45,104 nucleotides of DNA from the IMG/VR virus record IMGVR_UViG_3300028025_003567, positions 1-45,104 of that record; one strand, given 5' to 3'. This document shows, in pieces, positions 6,457 through 13,122 of this stretch. Positions within the stretch are counted from its first letter, which is position 1. Each line of letters starts with the position of its first letter. The translations under genes and the position numbers were made by a program. The notes under the pieces were generated by a model, which was given only the letters and a program-made list of their open reading frames with translations, did no database searches and had not been told where the DNA came from. Source of the stretch: a virus.

Positions 6457-6927
6457 CTATTCACCAATTTTAGGCACATCCGAATTCGGCATATCGATAA
6501 TTTCGCCTTCGATAAGTTTATTGAGATGCTCGTGGCTAATTCTTAGTCTGTTCTCAACGATTACCGTTGGCTGGTCTTGAAGAACGGCAATCTTGTCGAT
6601 TAGGATTGCCAAGGACACAGGCATCATGCCAATCGGGATATCATTAATCTCATTATTGAGCCTGTGAGCACCCTTCATCACTATTCCTTTAAACAGTTCT
6701 GCCGTTTGTTTCTTGTAGTTTCCAATGTCGATGTGGCAGTCACCCATGTCCTGCCTAACGGCAACAACCGTATGCGAGGAAACTTTAACTTCCTCTTCGA
6801 TTTCCTTCTGCGTGTGACCCTGTTCTGTCATCCAAACGATTTTCTCTTTCTTCTCTGGGTCTAGTTTCTCCATGCTTACAGACTTGCCATCGTTTTTGAT
6901 ACGCTCATATTTTGACTCAAATTCCAT
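6457..6927 (-). CDS. Helix-turn-helix DNA-binding protein (156 aa)
   Basis: It starts at the ATG at 6927 (MEFESKYERIKNDGK). Residues about 28-58 (EKIVWMTEQGHTQKEIEEEV, then a SSHTVVAVRQDM recognition helix) form a clear helix-turn-helix. The C-terminal part includes IPIGMMPVSLAILIDKIAVL, a motif I associate with HTH regulators or small-terminase-like phage proteins. It is divergent from the RusA gene with only 11 bases between start codons. A transcription regulator of the divergent early operons is the leading inference; a small terminase subunit is the alternative, since no other gene fits that role. Confidence 0.8.
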   Translation of the reverse strand: MEFESKYERIKNDGKSVSMEKLDPEKKEKIVWMTEQGHTQKEIEEEVKVSSHTVVAVRQDMGDCHIDIGNYKKQTAELFKGIVMKGAHRLNNEINDIPIGMMPVSLAILIDKIAVLQDQPTVIVENRLRISHEHLNKLIEGEIIDMPNSDVPKIGE

Positions 6928-6938
6928 AATTACCTATC

Positions 6939-7412
6939 ATGAACGAACACGCCCCTTGGTCAAGCACATTTACGGTCAAAATTGACCCTCCTAATAGTAC
7001 GCACCAAGCGGCCCTTAGAATTTTGAAGTCAAAAAGTGGCAAAATGTTCGTTGGAAAATTAAAGAACTCAAAAATTAACCGTTGGTGCAGTTTATTTGAG
7101 GCCATCGTACAGGCGTACAAGCCTCCTTCTCCCCTTGATGCCCCGATTCGAATGAAAGTCAAGTTTTTCTACGCTCCTCCAAAGTACCTTATTAAGGAGT
7201 GCAAGAACGGAGACATTTGGAAGACCACAAAGCCAGACACGGACAACCTTGTGAAGGCGGTGAAAGATTCTTTGGCGAGGGTCGGATTTTTTGTTGACGA
7301 TTCCAGAATATGCGATGAGACTGTTTGTAAGTTTCATTCACTAGAGCCACGAATGGAATTTGAAATTTCCACCCACAATGAACCCACAAGTACTAAAAAT
7401 CACGGAGGCTGA
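6939..7412 (+). CDS. rusA: RusA-family Holliday junction resolvase (157 aa)
   Basis: The central motif KPDTDNLVKAVKDSL (residues about 98-112) and the following VDDSRI (119-124) with a conserved Lys at 131 are the signature of RusA endodeoxyribonucleases. These enzymes cleave four-way junctions during recombination or before packaging. The likely metal-binding acids are Asp100, Asp102 and Asp121. It starts at the ATG at 6939 with no Shine-Dalgarno and leads the plus-strand replication/recombination operon. Its end overlaps the exonuclease gene. Confidence 0.92.
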   Translation: MNEHAPWSSTFTVKIDPPNSTHQAALRILKSKSGKMFVGKLKNSKINRWCSLFEAIVQAYKPPSPLDAPIRMKVKFFYAPPKYLIKECKNGDIWKTTKPDTDNLVKAVKDSLARVGFFVDDSRICDETVCKFHSLEPRMEFEISTHNEPTSTKNHGG

Positions 7413-8157
7413 GTATCGCTCTCTTCCGCACCTCAACGCATCGAAGTTCAAGGCTTTCTACAAATCGCCTTTGCACTTCAAGCATCAACAGCAACCCGAA
7501 GAGACCGAGGAAATGCGTATCGGAACCGCAGTCCACGGATTGCTTCTTGAGCCAGATTCCTTTGCTGGAAATTTTGCTTACGCTCCGCTTGGTCTGGATA
7601 GGCGTAAGACCGAAGACAAGAATCGGTATGCGGAATTTGTTGCCGCCTCAGAAGGCAAGATGGTGATGAAGGGCGAGTCTCGTGCGATTGTCGAAGGCTG
7701 TGTGAACGCTATCTCTAGCCACCCTACGGCTGTAAAGATTATGCGTAAGTGCGACACCGAGCAGGTCATTGTTGCTGACCTTGTTGAGGGCGTTACCTGT
7801 AAGGGTAAACTCGACCTCATCTGTGTGCCCTGCGGAGTCCTTGCGGACATCAAGACCACTGGTAAGAGTGCTGACCATGCCTCGTTTACCTATGCGATGC
7901 AGGACAGTCTCTACTGGCTACAGGCTGGCTTCTATGCCTTGCTTGCGGAGGCCATGTACGAGAAGGAGTTCAAGTTCTCGTTCATCGTGGTGGAAAAGGA
8001 AGCCCCTTACGGTGTGGCGGTGCATGCCATGTCTCCCGAACTCATGAAGCAGTGTAAGGACAAGGTTCGGCTCCTGCTGACTGAGTACGCTCACTGCCAG
8101 ACGCACAATGCGTGGCGTGGTCTGAATGACTCTGTCATCTCAAGCCTACGAATCTAA
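7378..8157 (+). CDS. RecE-like PD-(D/E)XK exonuclease (259 aa)
   Basis: I chose the ATG at 7378 (MNPQVLKITEAEYR) over a TTG 18 bases upstream. The pattern fits exodeoxyribonuclease VIII-type nucleases: N-terminal LNASKFKAFYKSPLHF, then GTAVHGLLLEP (His53), GKLDLI (Asp146), ADIKTT (Asp157-x-Lys159) and QAGFY (Gln182, Tyr186). It would resect double-strand ends to produce the single strand used by the ERF protein in the same operon. Its TAA overlaps the next ATG (TAATG). Confidence 0.88.
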   Translation: MNPQVLKITEAEYRSLPHLNASKFKAFYKSPLHFKHQQQPEETEEMRIGTAVHGLLLEPDSFAGNFAYAPLGLDRRKTEDKNRYAEFVAASEGKMVMKGESRAIVEGCVNAISSHPTAVKIMRKCDTEQVIVADLVEGVTCKGKLDLICVPCGVLADIKTTGKSADHASFTYAMQDSLYWLQAGFYALLAEAMYEKEFKFSFIVVEKEAPYGVAVHAMSPELMKQCKDKVRLLLTEYAHCQTHNAWRGLNDSVISSLRI

Positions 8158-8807
8158 TGGGACCAAAATTTACTGGGGTCTGGGTTCCAAAAGAGATTTT
8201 GGAGCACGAGGGTCTCACTGTCACTGAGAAGGTGGCATATGGGATTATCGATGGCCTAGATGGGGAGGATGGTTGCTACGCCTCCAATGGCTACCTCGCT
8301 CGTATCTTGGGGGTGTCCTCAAGGCAGGTTAAGAATATCGTCAACGCCCTGCTGGAGGCTGGCCTACTTACCCGACAGGTACAGGCCAACGCCCAAGGCT
8401 CAGTACGCTACCTGCACACAATCACGAAGAAGGCTTTGATTGAGGCTACCAAGGAAACCAATTTCACTCCCCCAGTGAAGTCCACTTCCCTAGGGGGGGG
8501 AAGCCCACTTCACCCAAATAGAATAGAGGATAAGATAGAGGATATTAAGATACAGGAACCTCTGCCTTACGGCAATGATTTCAAAGAGGCTTGGACCAAG
8601 TGGGTTGAGTACAGGAAGGAAATCAAGAAGCCCATGAAGGCCACGACTATCCGTGAGCAGTTGAAGATGATGGCTGGTTGGGGCAGTGAACAGAAATGTG
8701 TTCAAGCCATCGAGAAAAGTATTGTCAACGGCTGGCAGGGTGTCTTTCTGGACAAGACCAATAAAACCAAAACGCTAACCAACAACGACCACGCCAATGG
8801 CTTCTAA
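8157..8807 (+). CDS. Winged-helix replication initiator (216 aa)
   Basis: Residues about 20-78 form a winged helix (LTVTEKVAYGIIDGL, then LARILGVSSRQVKNIVNALL), as in phage replisome organiser/initiator proteins. The C-terminal part (about 140-200, FKEAWTKWVEYRKEIKKP) resembles the C-terminal domain of DnaD-type proteins. The linker at about residues 105-130 is encoded by the palindrome and 12-bp repeats at 8475-8542, as when initiator genes such as lambda O contain their own origin. The helicase loader follows directly. Its role is inferred to be origin binding. Confidence 0.82.
   Translation: MGPKFTGVWVPKEILEHEGLTVTEKVAYGIIDGLDGEDGCYASNGYLARILGVSSRQVKNIVNALLEAGLLTRQVQANAQGSVRYLHTITKKALIEATKETNFTPPVKSTSLGGGSPLHPNRIEDKIEDIKIQEPLPYGNDFKEAWTKWVEYRKEIKKPMKATTIREQLKMMAGWGSEQKCVQAIEKSIVNGWQGVFLDKTNKTKTLTNNDHANGF
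8475..8542. other. Origin-like palindrome and tandem repeats inside the initiator gene
   Basis: GTGAAGTCCACTTCCC (8475-8490) and the inverse GGGAAGCCCACTTCAC (8498-8513) form an imperfect palindrome (13 of 16 pairs). Then TAGAATAGAGGA (8519-8530) and TAAGATAGAGGA (8531-8542) repeat in tandem. The 12-bp unit is the exact reverse complement of the tandem unit at 8-31. GGGGGAAGCCCACTTCACCC matches 18 of 20 bases at 34-53. I infer a replication origin recognised by the protein encoded here. Confidence 0.7.
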
Positions 8808-9486
8808 GTGCATCCACTGCAAGCAACCCGCAGTCCCAGTCTGGGACGCTAACAGCGGTAAGTTCAAACCGTATGTAAATGTCTGCCTCGACTGCTTCCC
8901 AATCAAGGAGCACCACGAGTATCCGTACAAGTATCTGGAGGTCTTCGACAAGCACGGATGGACTTTTGCGGCTATCCACCCAGACACCCCAAGTGCCTTC
9001 ATGCATACTGTGGACGCTCAGTTGTCCCCTTCGATGCAGAGGGCCATTAGCGAGTACCATCCAAACACCACGCAGAGCATCCTGCTCCATGGCGTGACAG
9101 GCACAGGAAAGACTAGGGCCGCATGGAGGCTCTTTAATCAAGCGTGGGTGAACGCATACCCAAAGACCTGCGAGTTCATCACGATGCGTAGGCTTGAGCA
9201 GAAGATTGAGGGAGGCTTTGCCAACCAGAACCATGGCGATGTCTTGGACACTCTAATCAATCGTGCCGTGCTGGTCATCGATGACTTGGGCAAGGAGCGG
9301 CTGACGGCTCGTATGGAGTCTGACCTGTTCGCCATCATCGATGAGCGTACCGCCAACGAGAGGGCTACAATTATCACCACCAATTATAACGGCACTGGAC
9401 TCAGCGACAGGTTCCAGAACTCAGAGACTGGTGCGGCAATCATCCGAAGAATCAAAGACTACTTCAAAATCTATGGAGCCGCTTAA
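8797..9486 (+). CDS. DnaC-like helicase-loader ATPase (229 aa)
   Basis: The N-terminus has four cysteines in two pairs (Cys5-x2-Cys8 and Cys30-x2-Cys33), a probable zinc ribbon. The AAA+ core carries Walker A GVTGTGKT (99-106), Walker B VLVIDD (158-163) and a sensor-type ATIITTNYN segment. This is the arrangement of DnaC/IstB-like loaders that place the replicative helicase at the origin. It overlaps the initiator gene by 11 bases and has no adjacent phage helicase, so the host DnaB is the likely partner. It starts at the ATG at 8797. Confidence 0.88.
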   Translation: MASKCIHCKQPAVPVWDANSGKFKPYVNVCLDCFPIKEHHEYPYKYLEVFDKHGWTFAAIHPDTPSAFMHTVDAQLSPSMQRAISEYHPNTTQSILLHGVTGTGKTRAAWRLFNQAWVNAYPKTCEFITMRRLEQKIEGGFANQNHGDVLDTLINRAVLVIDDLGKERLTARMESDLFAIIDERTANERATIITTNYNGTGLSDRFQNSETGAAIIRRIKDYFKIYGAA

Positions 9487-9928
9487 ATATGTTGCACTCG
9501 TCCTTCTCAATACACTCTCTAGTGGACTCTTCGCCCGAACGGATATCGAGCATATCCTTGATGCCACAGCATACGCTGAGACTCAAAATCAAGCACTACT
9601 GGGAGATAGAGGACATTCTATCTCGGCATACCAAATCTACGATTCAACATGGGGCTTCATCTCTGACATCAGAAAGCAAAATGGTGAGCGTGTCTATGGA
9701 TGGACTTCAGATGCGACCATTTCTCGTGCCTATGCCAAGTCATACCTTGAGTGGCTCAATTCAAAATATGTCGAACTCACCATGGCTGAACCTAAAGCGG
9801 AAACACTTTACCTCATGTACACCATGGGGTGGACTGGGAGTAAGCGTATTGGGTTCGTCATTTCTAAAGCACCTTCTGTTAAGCGAAGGGGATGTGCTCG
9901 ATTCCTAAGCCACTATGTCAAGCGATAA
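9473..9928 (+). CDS. Secreted lysozyme/transglycosylase-like endolysin (151 aa)
   Basis: The best start is the ATG at 9473 (MEPLKYVALVLLNTLSSG), overlapping the previous gene. Residues 1-21 look like a signal peptide, predicted to be cleaved after about Ala21. The following AYAETQNQALLGDRGHSISA, then YQIYDSTW, matches the lysozyme-like fold in which a Glu (Glu36 here) is catalytic and GD-x-G-x-x-x-x-x-YQI follows. It probably cleaves peptidoglycan after Sec export. It is unusual in lying in the replication operon, far from the holin at the end of the late operon. Confidence 0.75.
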   Translation: MEPLKYVALVLLNTLSSGLFARTDIEHILDATAYAETQNQALLGDRGHSISAYQIYDSTWGFISDIRKQNGERVYGWTSDATISRAYAKSYLEWLNSKYVELTMAEPKAETLYLMYTMGWTGSKRIGFVISKAPSVKRRGCARFLSHYVKR

Positions 9929-10121
9929 ATACTGGGAAAATAAATACTCCTACATTAAATTACATTTCGACCTTGCACAAATGCATTTGGACGAGATACT
10001 GTCCGACATAGCCGACCAAGAGAAGCGACAGATACACGCCCACAAAGCATCATTCCGAAACACTCTTGTTGACAAAGCCATTAAGGCAGACCAATTTGAT
10101 TCTCCCAACCACAATGAATAA
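9915..10121 (+). CDS. Hypothetical small protein (68 aa)
   Basis: The ATG at 9915 lies inside the end of the endolysin gene, a 14-base overlap. The product begins MSSDKYWENKYSYIKLHFD and is a charged, probably coiled-coil-forming helical protein (LAQMHLDEILSDIADQEKR). No family is recognised. Its stop overlaps the start of the next small gene, which supports it as an operon member. Confidence 0.7.
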   Translation: MSSDKYWENKYSYIKLHFDLAQMHLDEILSDIADQEKRQIHAHKASFRNTLVDKAIKADQFDSPNHNE

Positions 10122-10317
10122 CGAACAATACTCAGTAGTAAACGCCAGCAAGTATGTCATCCTGCCCGATGGTCGGATGGCTCGCTTGCTCAAGCCTGTG
10201 AAGGTTTCCAAGTATAATTATTATACTTACCGACAGGACGATGGAAAGGTCAAGCGAGTCAACATCGACTCTATTGACTCTGTCCGCAAGCCCTTCTCCA
10301 CCACCGAATCCAAGTAA
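10114..10317 (+). CDS. Hypothetical small protein (67 aa)
   Basis: The start is the ATG at 10114 (MNNEQYSVVNASKYVILPDG), which overlaps the TAA of the previous gene (ATGAATAA). The product is basic and beta-rich, reading like a small compact domain (GRMARLLKPVKVSKYNYYTY). It is unrecognised. It contains a perfect 19-bp palindrome at 10210-10228 within the coding sequence and lies three bases before the ERF gene. Confidence 0.7.
   Translation: MNNEQYSVVNASKYVILPDGRMARLLKPVKVSKYNYYTYRQDDGKVKRVNIDSIDSVRKPFSTTESK
10210..10228. repeat. Perfect 19-bp palindrome
   Basis: AAGTATAAT-T-ATTATACTT has 9-bp arms around a single central base. It lies inside the 67-aa gene and about 95 bp upstream of the ERF gene. 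It contains a TATAAT hexamer on both strands, so it could be an operator or a promoter/operator for the ERF gene, or chance enforced by Tyr/Asn codons. I see no good -35 element for it. Confidence 0.5.
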
Positions 10318-10320
10318 CCC

Positions 10321-11004
10321 ATGAGCGAAGAAAACTCGTTTGAATCCCGCCAAGCACTTCTCTGTGCTTCGCTTGTTAAGGCCATTGCTGAACTGGAAGA
10401 TGTCCAGCCAGACAGCCAGAATCCGTTTCATAAAAACACCTATGCCAGCCTATCGGCTCATTTGAAGGCAATTAAGCCTGTGTTTGCTAAGTACGGTCTG
10501 GCTGTGCTTCAGTGCCCTATCGGTACTGACACTGCGGTTGGCGTTCGCACGATTGTCGTGCACGAGGCTGGTGGCTCCCTTGAGAGCGATTGCCTTATCA
10601 AGTCTGCCGACAACATGGACGGTCAGAAGGCTGGCTCAATCATCTCGTACCTTCGTAGGTACAGTCTGGCGGCTGTGGCTGGCATTAGCACGGCTGACGA
10701 TGACGCAGAGACGGTTCGTGAGTCTGCCCCTGCCCAGCCTACCAAGTTCATTGCAAACCCCTCCTTCAAGCCCTCCAGTGGTGAACCAGACTTTACTCTT
10801 GTCGTGCCTTTTGGCAAGGCCAAGGGTACGGCTCTGCAAGACCTGCCTGTCAGTGACTTGAACTACTGGGCCAACACTTGGGAACCCAAGCCGTGGGAAA
10901 AGACTGGTAAGGTCAACCCAAAGGACTTGCTCCTTAAGAAGTCCGCACAAGCCTTGCATGCCATGAAATCGTCACAGCCCTCTGGTGACGATGTACCGTA
11001 CTAA
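10321..11004 (+). CDS. ERF-family single-strand annealing protein (227 aa)
   Basis: Residues about 37-62 (FHKNTYASLSAHLKAIKPV, then KYGLAV) and GSIISYLRRYSLAAVAGI (about 102-119) followed by DDDAE are the hallmark of ERF recombinases, which anneal complementary single strands. The C-terminal section (about 158-215, VPFGKAKGTALQDLP) resembles a small DUF3820-like module found on many phage proteins. Together with the RecE-like nuclease it forms a phage recombination pair. It starts at the ATG at 10321 without a Shine-Dalgarno and ends eight bases before the tRNA. Confidence 0.88.
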   Translation: MSEENSFESRQALLCASLVKAIAELEDVQPDSQNPFHKNTYASLSAHLKAIKPVFAKYGLAVLQCPIGTDTAVGVRTIVVHEAGGSLESDCLIKSADNMDGQKAGSIISYLRRYSLAAVAGISTADDDAETVRESAPAQPTKFIANPSFKPSSGEPDFTLVVPFGKAKGTALQDLPVSDLNYWANTWEPKPWEKTGKVNPKDLLLKKSAQALHAMKSSQPSGDDVPY

Positions 11005-11011
11005 GTGAACT

Positions 11012-11083
11012 GACCCCTTAGTTCAACGGATAGAACATCTGCCTTCTAAGCAGAGAATCTTGGTTCGATTCCAAGAGGGGTCA
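11012..11083 (+). tRNA. tRNA-Arg (UCU)
   Basis: A complete cloverleaf can be drawn. Acceptor GACCCCT pairs with AGGGGTC, the D stem is GTTC/GAAC with a GG in the loop, and the anticodon stem is TCTGC/GCAGA around loop CTTCTAA (anticodon TCT). A four-base variable region precedes the T arm CTTGG-TTCGATT-CCAAG, and the discriminator is A. CCA is not encoded. It decodes AGA, the arginine codon favoured in the large late genes. It lies between the ERF gene and a 106-aa gene. Confidence 0.93.
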
Positions 11084-11092
11084 CTCCACGCC

Positions 11093-11413
11093 ATGACACT
11101 AAAACAAATCTACATCCTAGCCCTAGCCGAAGGAATTTCGGCAAAGGAGGCTGGGTGGAAGTACAAAGTAAACTCAACCTCCATCTCAAAGAAGGGGTCT
11201 TACCACAAACTGCCACCACTTAAGAGCGACTACTTTAAAAAGGACTGTCGTGAACTTGAGAAACTAGATATCGGCAAACTCATGAAGTACAGGCAGAGCC
11301 TTGAGACCGAACTAGAAAAGGTGCAACTAACCATCAATAAAACCCTATTTAATGAACAACCCGAAGTGCAACACAATCAGAGCAGTGTCACTGATGTTAG
11401 GAATTCCAATTGA
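11093..11413 (+). CDS. Hypothetical protein with HTH-like N-terminus and coiled coil (106 aa)
   Basis: The start is the ATG at 11093 (MTLKQIYILALAEGISAKEA), ten bases after the tRNA; the open frame farther upstream runs through the tRNA and is not coding. The N-terminus (residues about 4-35) looks like a helix-turn-helix (LAEGISAKEAGWKYKVNSTS). Residues about 60-90 are predicted to form a coiled coil (LEKLDIGKLMKYRQSLETEL). This may be a small DNA-binding regulator. No family is recognised. Confidence 0.7.
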   Translation: MTLKQIYILALAEGISAKEAGWKYKVNSTSISKKGSYHKLPPLKSDYFKKDCRELEKLDIGKLMKYRQSLETELEKVQLTINKTLFNEQPEVQHNQSSVTDVRNSN

Positions 11414-11612
11414 GGCTCTTGTCAAACTACTAGACACATATGAGAGCGAAAAAAAGCGTACTGAAAGCGGACATCCGTCTGGCTTACCTGCTGGGATGGG
11501 CGAAGCGAAGTGGGAAGCAAAAGTTTATAATGTTGACCATGGACGAAGCGGAAGCGATTCTACTATTCATGAGAACGAAGGACGCACCAATGCCAACCAG
11601 CGTGAGGGTTAG
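11352..11612 (+). CDS. Doubtful overlapping frame (86 aa)
   Basis: The ATG at 11352 opens a frame that overlaps the previous gene by 62 bases and covers most of the 59-aa gene at 11440-11619 in another phase. The first 33 residues (MNNPKCNTIRAVSLMLGIPI and on through EALVKLL) look like a real small helical domain. The remainder has the composition of an out-of-frame shadow. Possibly only the N-terminal part is coding, or the two frames are joined by a frameshift. Confidence 0.3.
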   Translation: MNNPKCNTIRAVSLMLGIPIEALVKLLDTYESEKKRTESGHPSGLPAGMGEAKWEAKVYNVDHGRSGSDSTIHENEGRTNANQREG

Positions 11613-11619
11613 AGAATGA
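11440..11619 (+). CDS. Hypothetical small basic protein (59 aa)
   Basis: The ATG at 11440 opens a 59-codon frame (MRAKKSVLKADIRLAYLLGW). Its TGA overlaps the next ATG as ATGA, a coupling seen repeatedly in this operon. The product is basic at the N-terminus, then amphipathic helical (LTMDEAEAILLFMRTKDAP). No family is recognised. It competes with the 86-aa frame at 11352-11612, and I judge this one more likely over the shared stretch. Confidence 0.5.
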   Translation: MRAKKSVLKADIRLAYLLGWAKRSGKQKFIMLTMDEAEAILLFMRTKDAPMPTSVRVRE

Positions 11620-11765
11620 AACAAAAGCGTAGACCAGAACTAATGAGGCCAGCCCTCAAACAACTCACGCCATACGAGAAGAAGATTGTATCCACACATG
11701 GAATTAAGGTTGCAGAAATGTGGAAAGAACTTTTCTCAAAAAACAAATGGGTTCTAATCAAATGA
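11616..11765 (+). CDS. Hypothetical small basic protein (49 aa)
   Basis: The ATG at 11616 overlaps the preceding stop, and the TGA at 11763-11765 overlaps the ATG of the metallophosphoesterase (ATGA at both ends). The product begins MKQKRRPELMRPALKQLTPY and is short, basic and helical. No family is recognised. The coupling at both ends is the main evidence. Confidence 0.55.
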   Translation: MKQKRRPELMRPALKQLTPYEKKIVSTHGIKVAEMWKELFSKNKWVLIK

Positions 11766-12502
11766 GTAAGCGTCAAAAATTCATCGCTGTGGGAGACAAC
11801 CATGGTGACATGGTAGACGAAGCAGTTGCTAAAGAGTTCTTTAAATTCTGCTCGGACTTTGACCCTCAACACCGCATTCATTTGGGAGACTGCTTCGATT
11901 TTCGGTCTATTAGGCGTGGTGCGTCTGGTAGAGAAGAAGATGAGTCTTTATTTTACGACATCAAGGCTGGCAAAGAATTCATTGAAAGATATGAGCCAAC
12001 CGCATTTCTTTATGGAAACCACGAAGACAGGCTCAGTCAAATCATCTCGTCCTCAACCAATGGCATGGTACTTGATTATGTATCAAGCATTGACAGCGAC
12101 ATACGCAACCATCTCAAGAAACATGGCTGTCGTAAAATCTACGACTACCACGCTCATGACGGTGTTCACACGCTTGGCCCAGTCAAGTTTGTCCATGGCT
12201 ACACATGTGGTCAAAACGCTGTCGAAGAGCATGCAAGGCATTACTGCGTCCCAGAAGGTGCTGTGGTCATGGGTCACCTCCATCGCATCGAGCAAGTCTG
12301 TGCCAAGCGGCACGGAGGGGCAGTCGGATTCTCTGGTGGATGTCTCTGCAAAAAAGGAGAAATGGAATACGCTAAAAATAGGCTCGCCACAAGCAAGTGG
12401 GGAAGCGGCTGGCTTTACGGATTTGTTGAAGGTCAAAATTGGAAAATCTGGCAAGCCCATAAGGTCGGTAAAAAGTTCATCTACTCTCACGCAGACCTAT
12501 GA
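11762..12502 (+). CDS. Calcineurin-like metallophosphoesterase (246 aa)
   Basis: The metal-binding motifs of this superfamily are all visible in order: GDNHGD (11-16), LGDCFD (41-46), YGNHEDR (84-90), VHGY (144-147) and GHLHR (171-175). Such phage enzymes hydrolyse phosphodiesters or phosphoesters, and the substrate here is unknown. It starts at the ATG at 11762, coupled to the gene before. A longer frame upstream from 11720 is ruled out because it would overlap the 49-aa gene. It probably acts in nucleic-acid processing, given its position in the replication operon. Confidence 0.9.
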   Translation: MSKRQKFIAVGDNHGDMVDEAVAKEFFKFCSDFDPQHRIHLGDCFDFRSIRRGASGREEDESLFYDIKAGKEFIERYEPTAFLYGNHEDRLSQIISSSTNGMVLDYVSSIDSDIRNHLKKHGCRKIYDYHAHDGVHTLGPVKFVHGYTCGQNAVEEHARHYCVPEGAVVMGHLHRIEQVCAKRHGGAVGFSGGCLCKKGEMEYAKNRLATSKWGSGWLYGFVEGQNWKIWQAHKVGKKFIYSHADL

Positions 12503-12786
12503 GACGCTCGCAAAACAGTTTAACGAGAGAGCAGTTGAACCTTCTTCAGCGGACCTTGCAAAACTCCTACACGGAAAAGCCCCCGAAAGGATGGTTCACA
12601 AGTGCAGAGTATGCAAAAAAAATAAGACGAAGCCTAAAAACCGCACAAAGAAGTCTAAGTACTTTAAGGGCAGAACATCCAGAAATTCTGTCAGAAAAAA
12701 CTTTCCTCATCAGAGCAGGGACGAGGACATATCCTATTAAGCACTACTATGTTAAGAGCAAGAAAAGTAAGCAAAGCAGACCTTAA
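12499..12786 (+). CDS. Hypothetical basic protein, possibly DNA-binding (95 aa)
   Basis: The ATG at 12499 overlaps the stop of the phosphoesterase gene (ATGA). The product is basic, with LTREQLNLLQRTLQNSYTEK, then FTSAEYAKKIRRSLKTAQRS, a pattern like a winged helix or helix-turn-helix followed by a conserved TRTYPIKHYYVKS strand pair. This fits a small DNA-binding regulator of the MarR-like or replication-helper type, by inference only. It overlaps the next gene by 38 bases. Confidence 0.68.
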   Translation: MRRSQNSLTREQLNLLQRTLQNSYTEKPPKGWFTSAEYAKKIRRSLKTAQRSLSTLRAEHPEILSEKTFLIRAGTRTYPIKHYYVKSKKSKQSRP

Positions 12787-13081
12787 GGAAAACGATGAAA
12801 CATACAAAGGAGGGATATTCCTTGAGCCTAGGGAGTGGCTCGATTCTGCTATTATGGGGAAGGACTTGTCTACTGGGGGAATCGTATACGATAGGACAAC
12901 AGTCATCGAATGCTTTATGGCTAAGGACTCCCTTTCGTTCTTCCAAGCATCGGAGATGGTTGACTACAATACGGAACGCTCGCTCCCCTACATGCCATCG
13001 CCTAAACCTATCCTTCTCGATAATGATAGTAAGGGAGTACAACCTAATGATGAAGCGGAGGAGGATGGCGATGAGGACTAG
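12749..13081 (+). CDS. Hypothetical protein (110 aa)
   Basis: The start is the ATG at 12749 (MLRARKVSKADLKENDETYK). The product is soluble with an acidic C-terminal tail (NDEAEEDGDED). It contains a helix-rich middle (FMAKDSLSFFQASEMVDY). No family is recognised. It is the last gene of the plus-strand operon and ends immediately before the hairpin at 13085-13122. Confidence 0.7.
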   Translation: MLRARKVSKADLKENDETYKGGIFLEPREWLDSAIMGKDLSTGGIVYDRTTVIECFMAKDSLSFFQASEMVDYNTERSLPYMPSPKPILLDNDSKGVQPNDEAEEDGDED

Positions 13082-13084
13082 TCG

Positions 13085-13122
13085 GGCTATCCATCCCCAG
13101 TAGGCGGTGGGGAATGGTAGCC
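13085..13122. terminator. Hairpin between convergent operons, probable bidirectional terminator
   Basis: GGCTA-t-CCATCCCC pairs with GGGGA-a-TGGTAGCC, about 13 base pairs with one bulge on each side and a 10-base loop. It lies four bases after the last plus-strand gene and 53 bases from the end of the late operon, where transcripts meet. There is no U-tract, so termination might need Rho or the stem may simply block read-through. Loop bases GTAGGCGG (13100-13107) can also pair with CCGCCTAC at 13166-13173. Confidence 0.6.

Noticed and set aside
6912-6940. TTGACT-N17-TATCAT promoter match
   Set aside because: The -10 overlaps the ATG of the RusA gene, so transcription would begin inside the gene and there is no in-frame start downstream before the conserved region. 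Probably chance, though it fits the consensus well.
11826-12740. 304-aa plus-strand open frame
   Set aside because: It overlaps the metallophosphoesterase, whose metal-binding motifs are all intact in another phase. The frame has no protein-like motifs.
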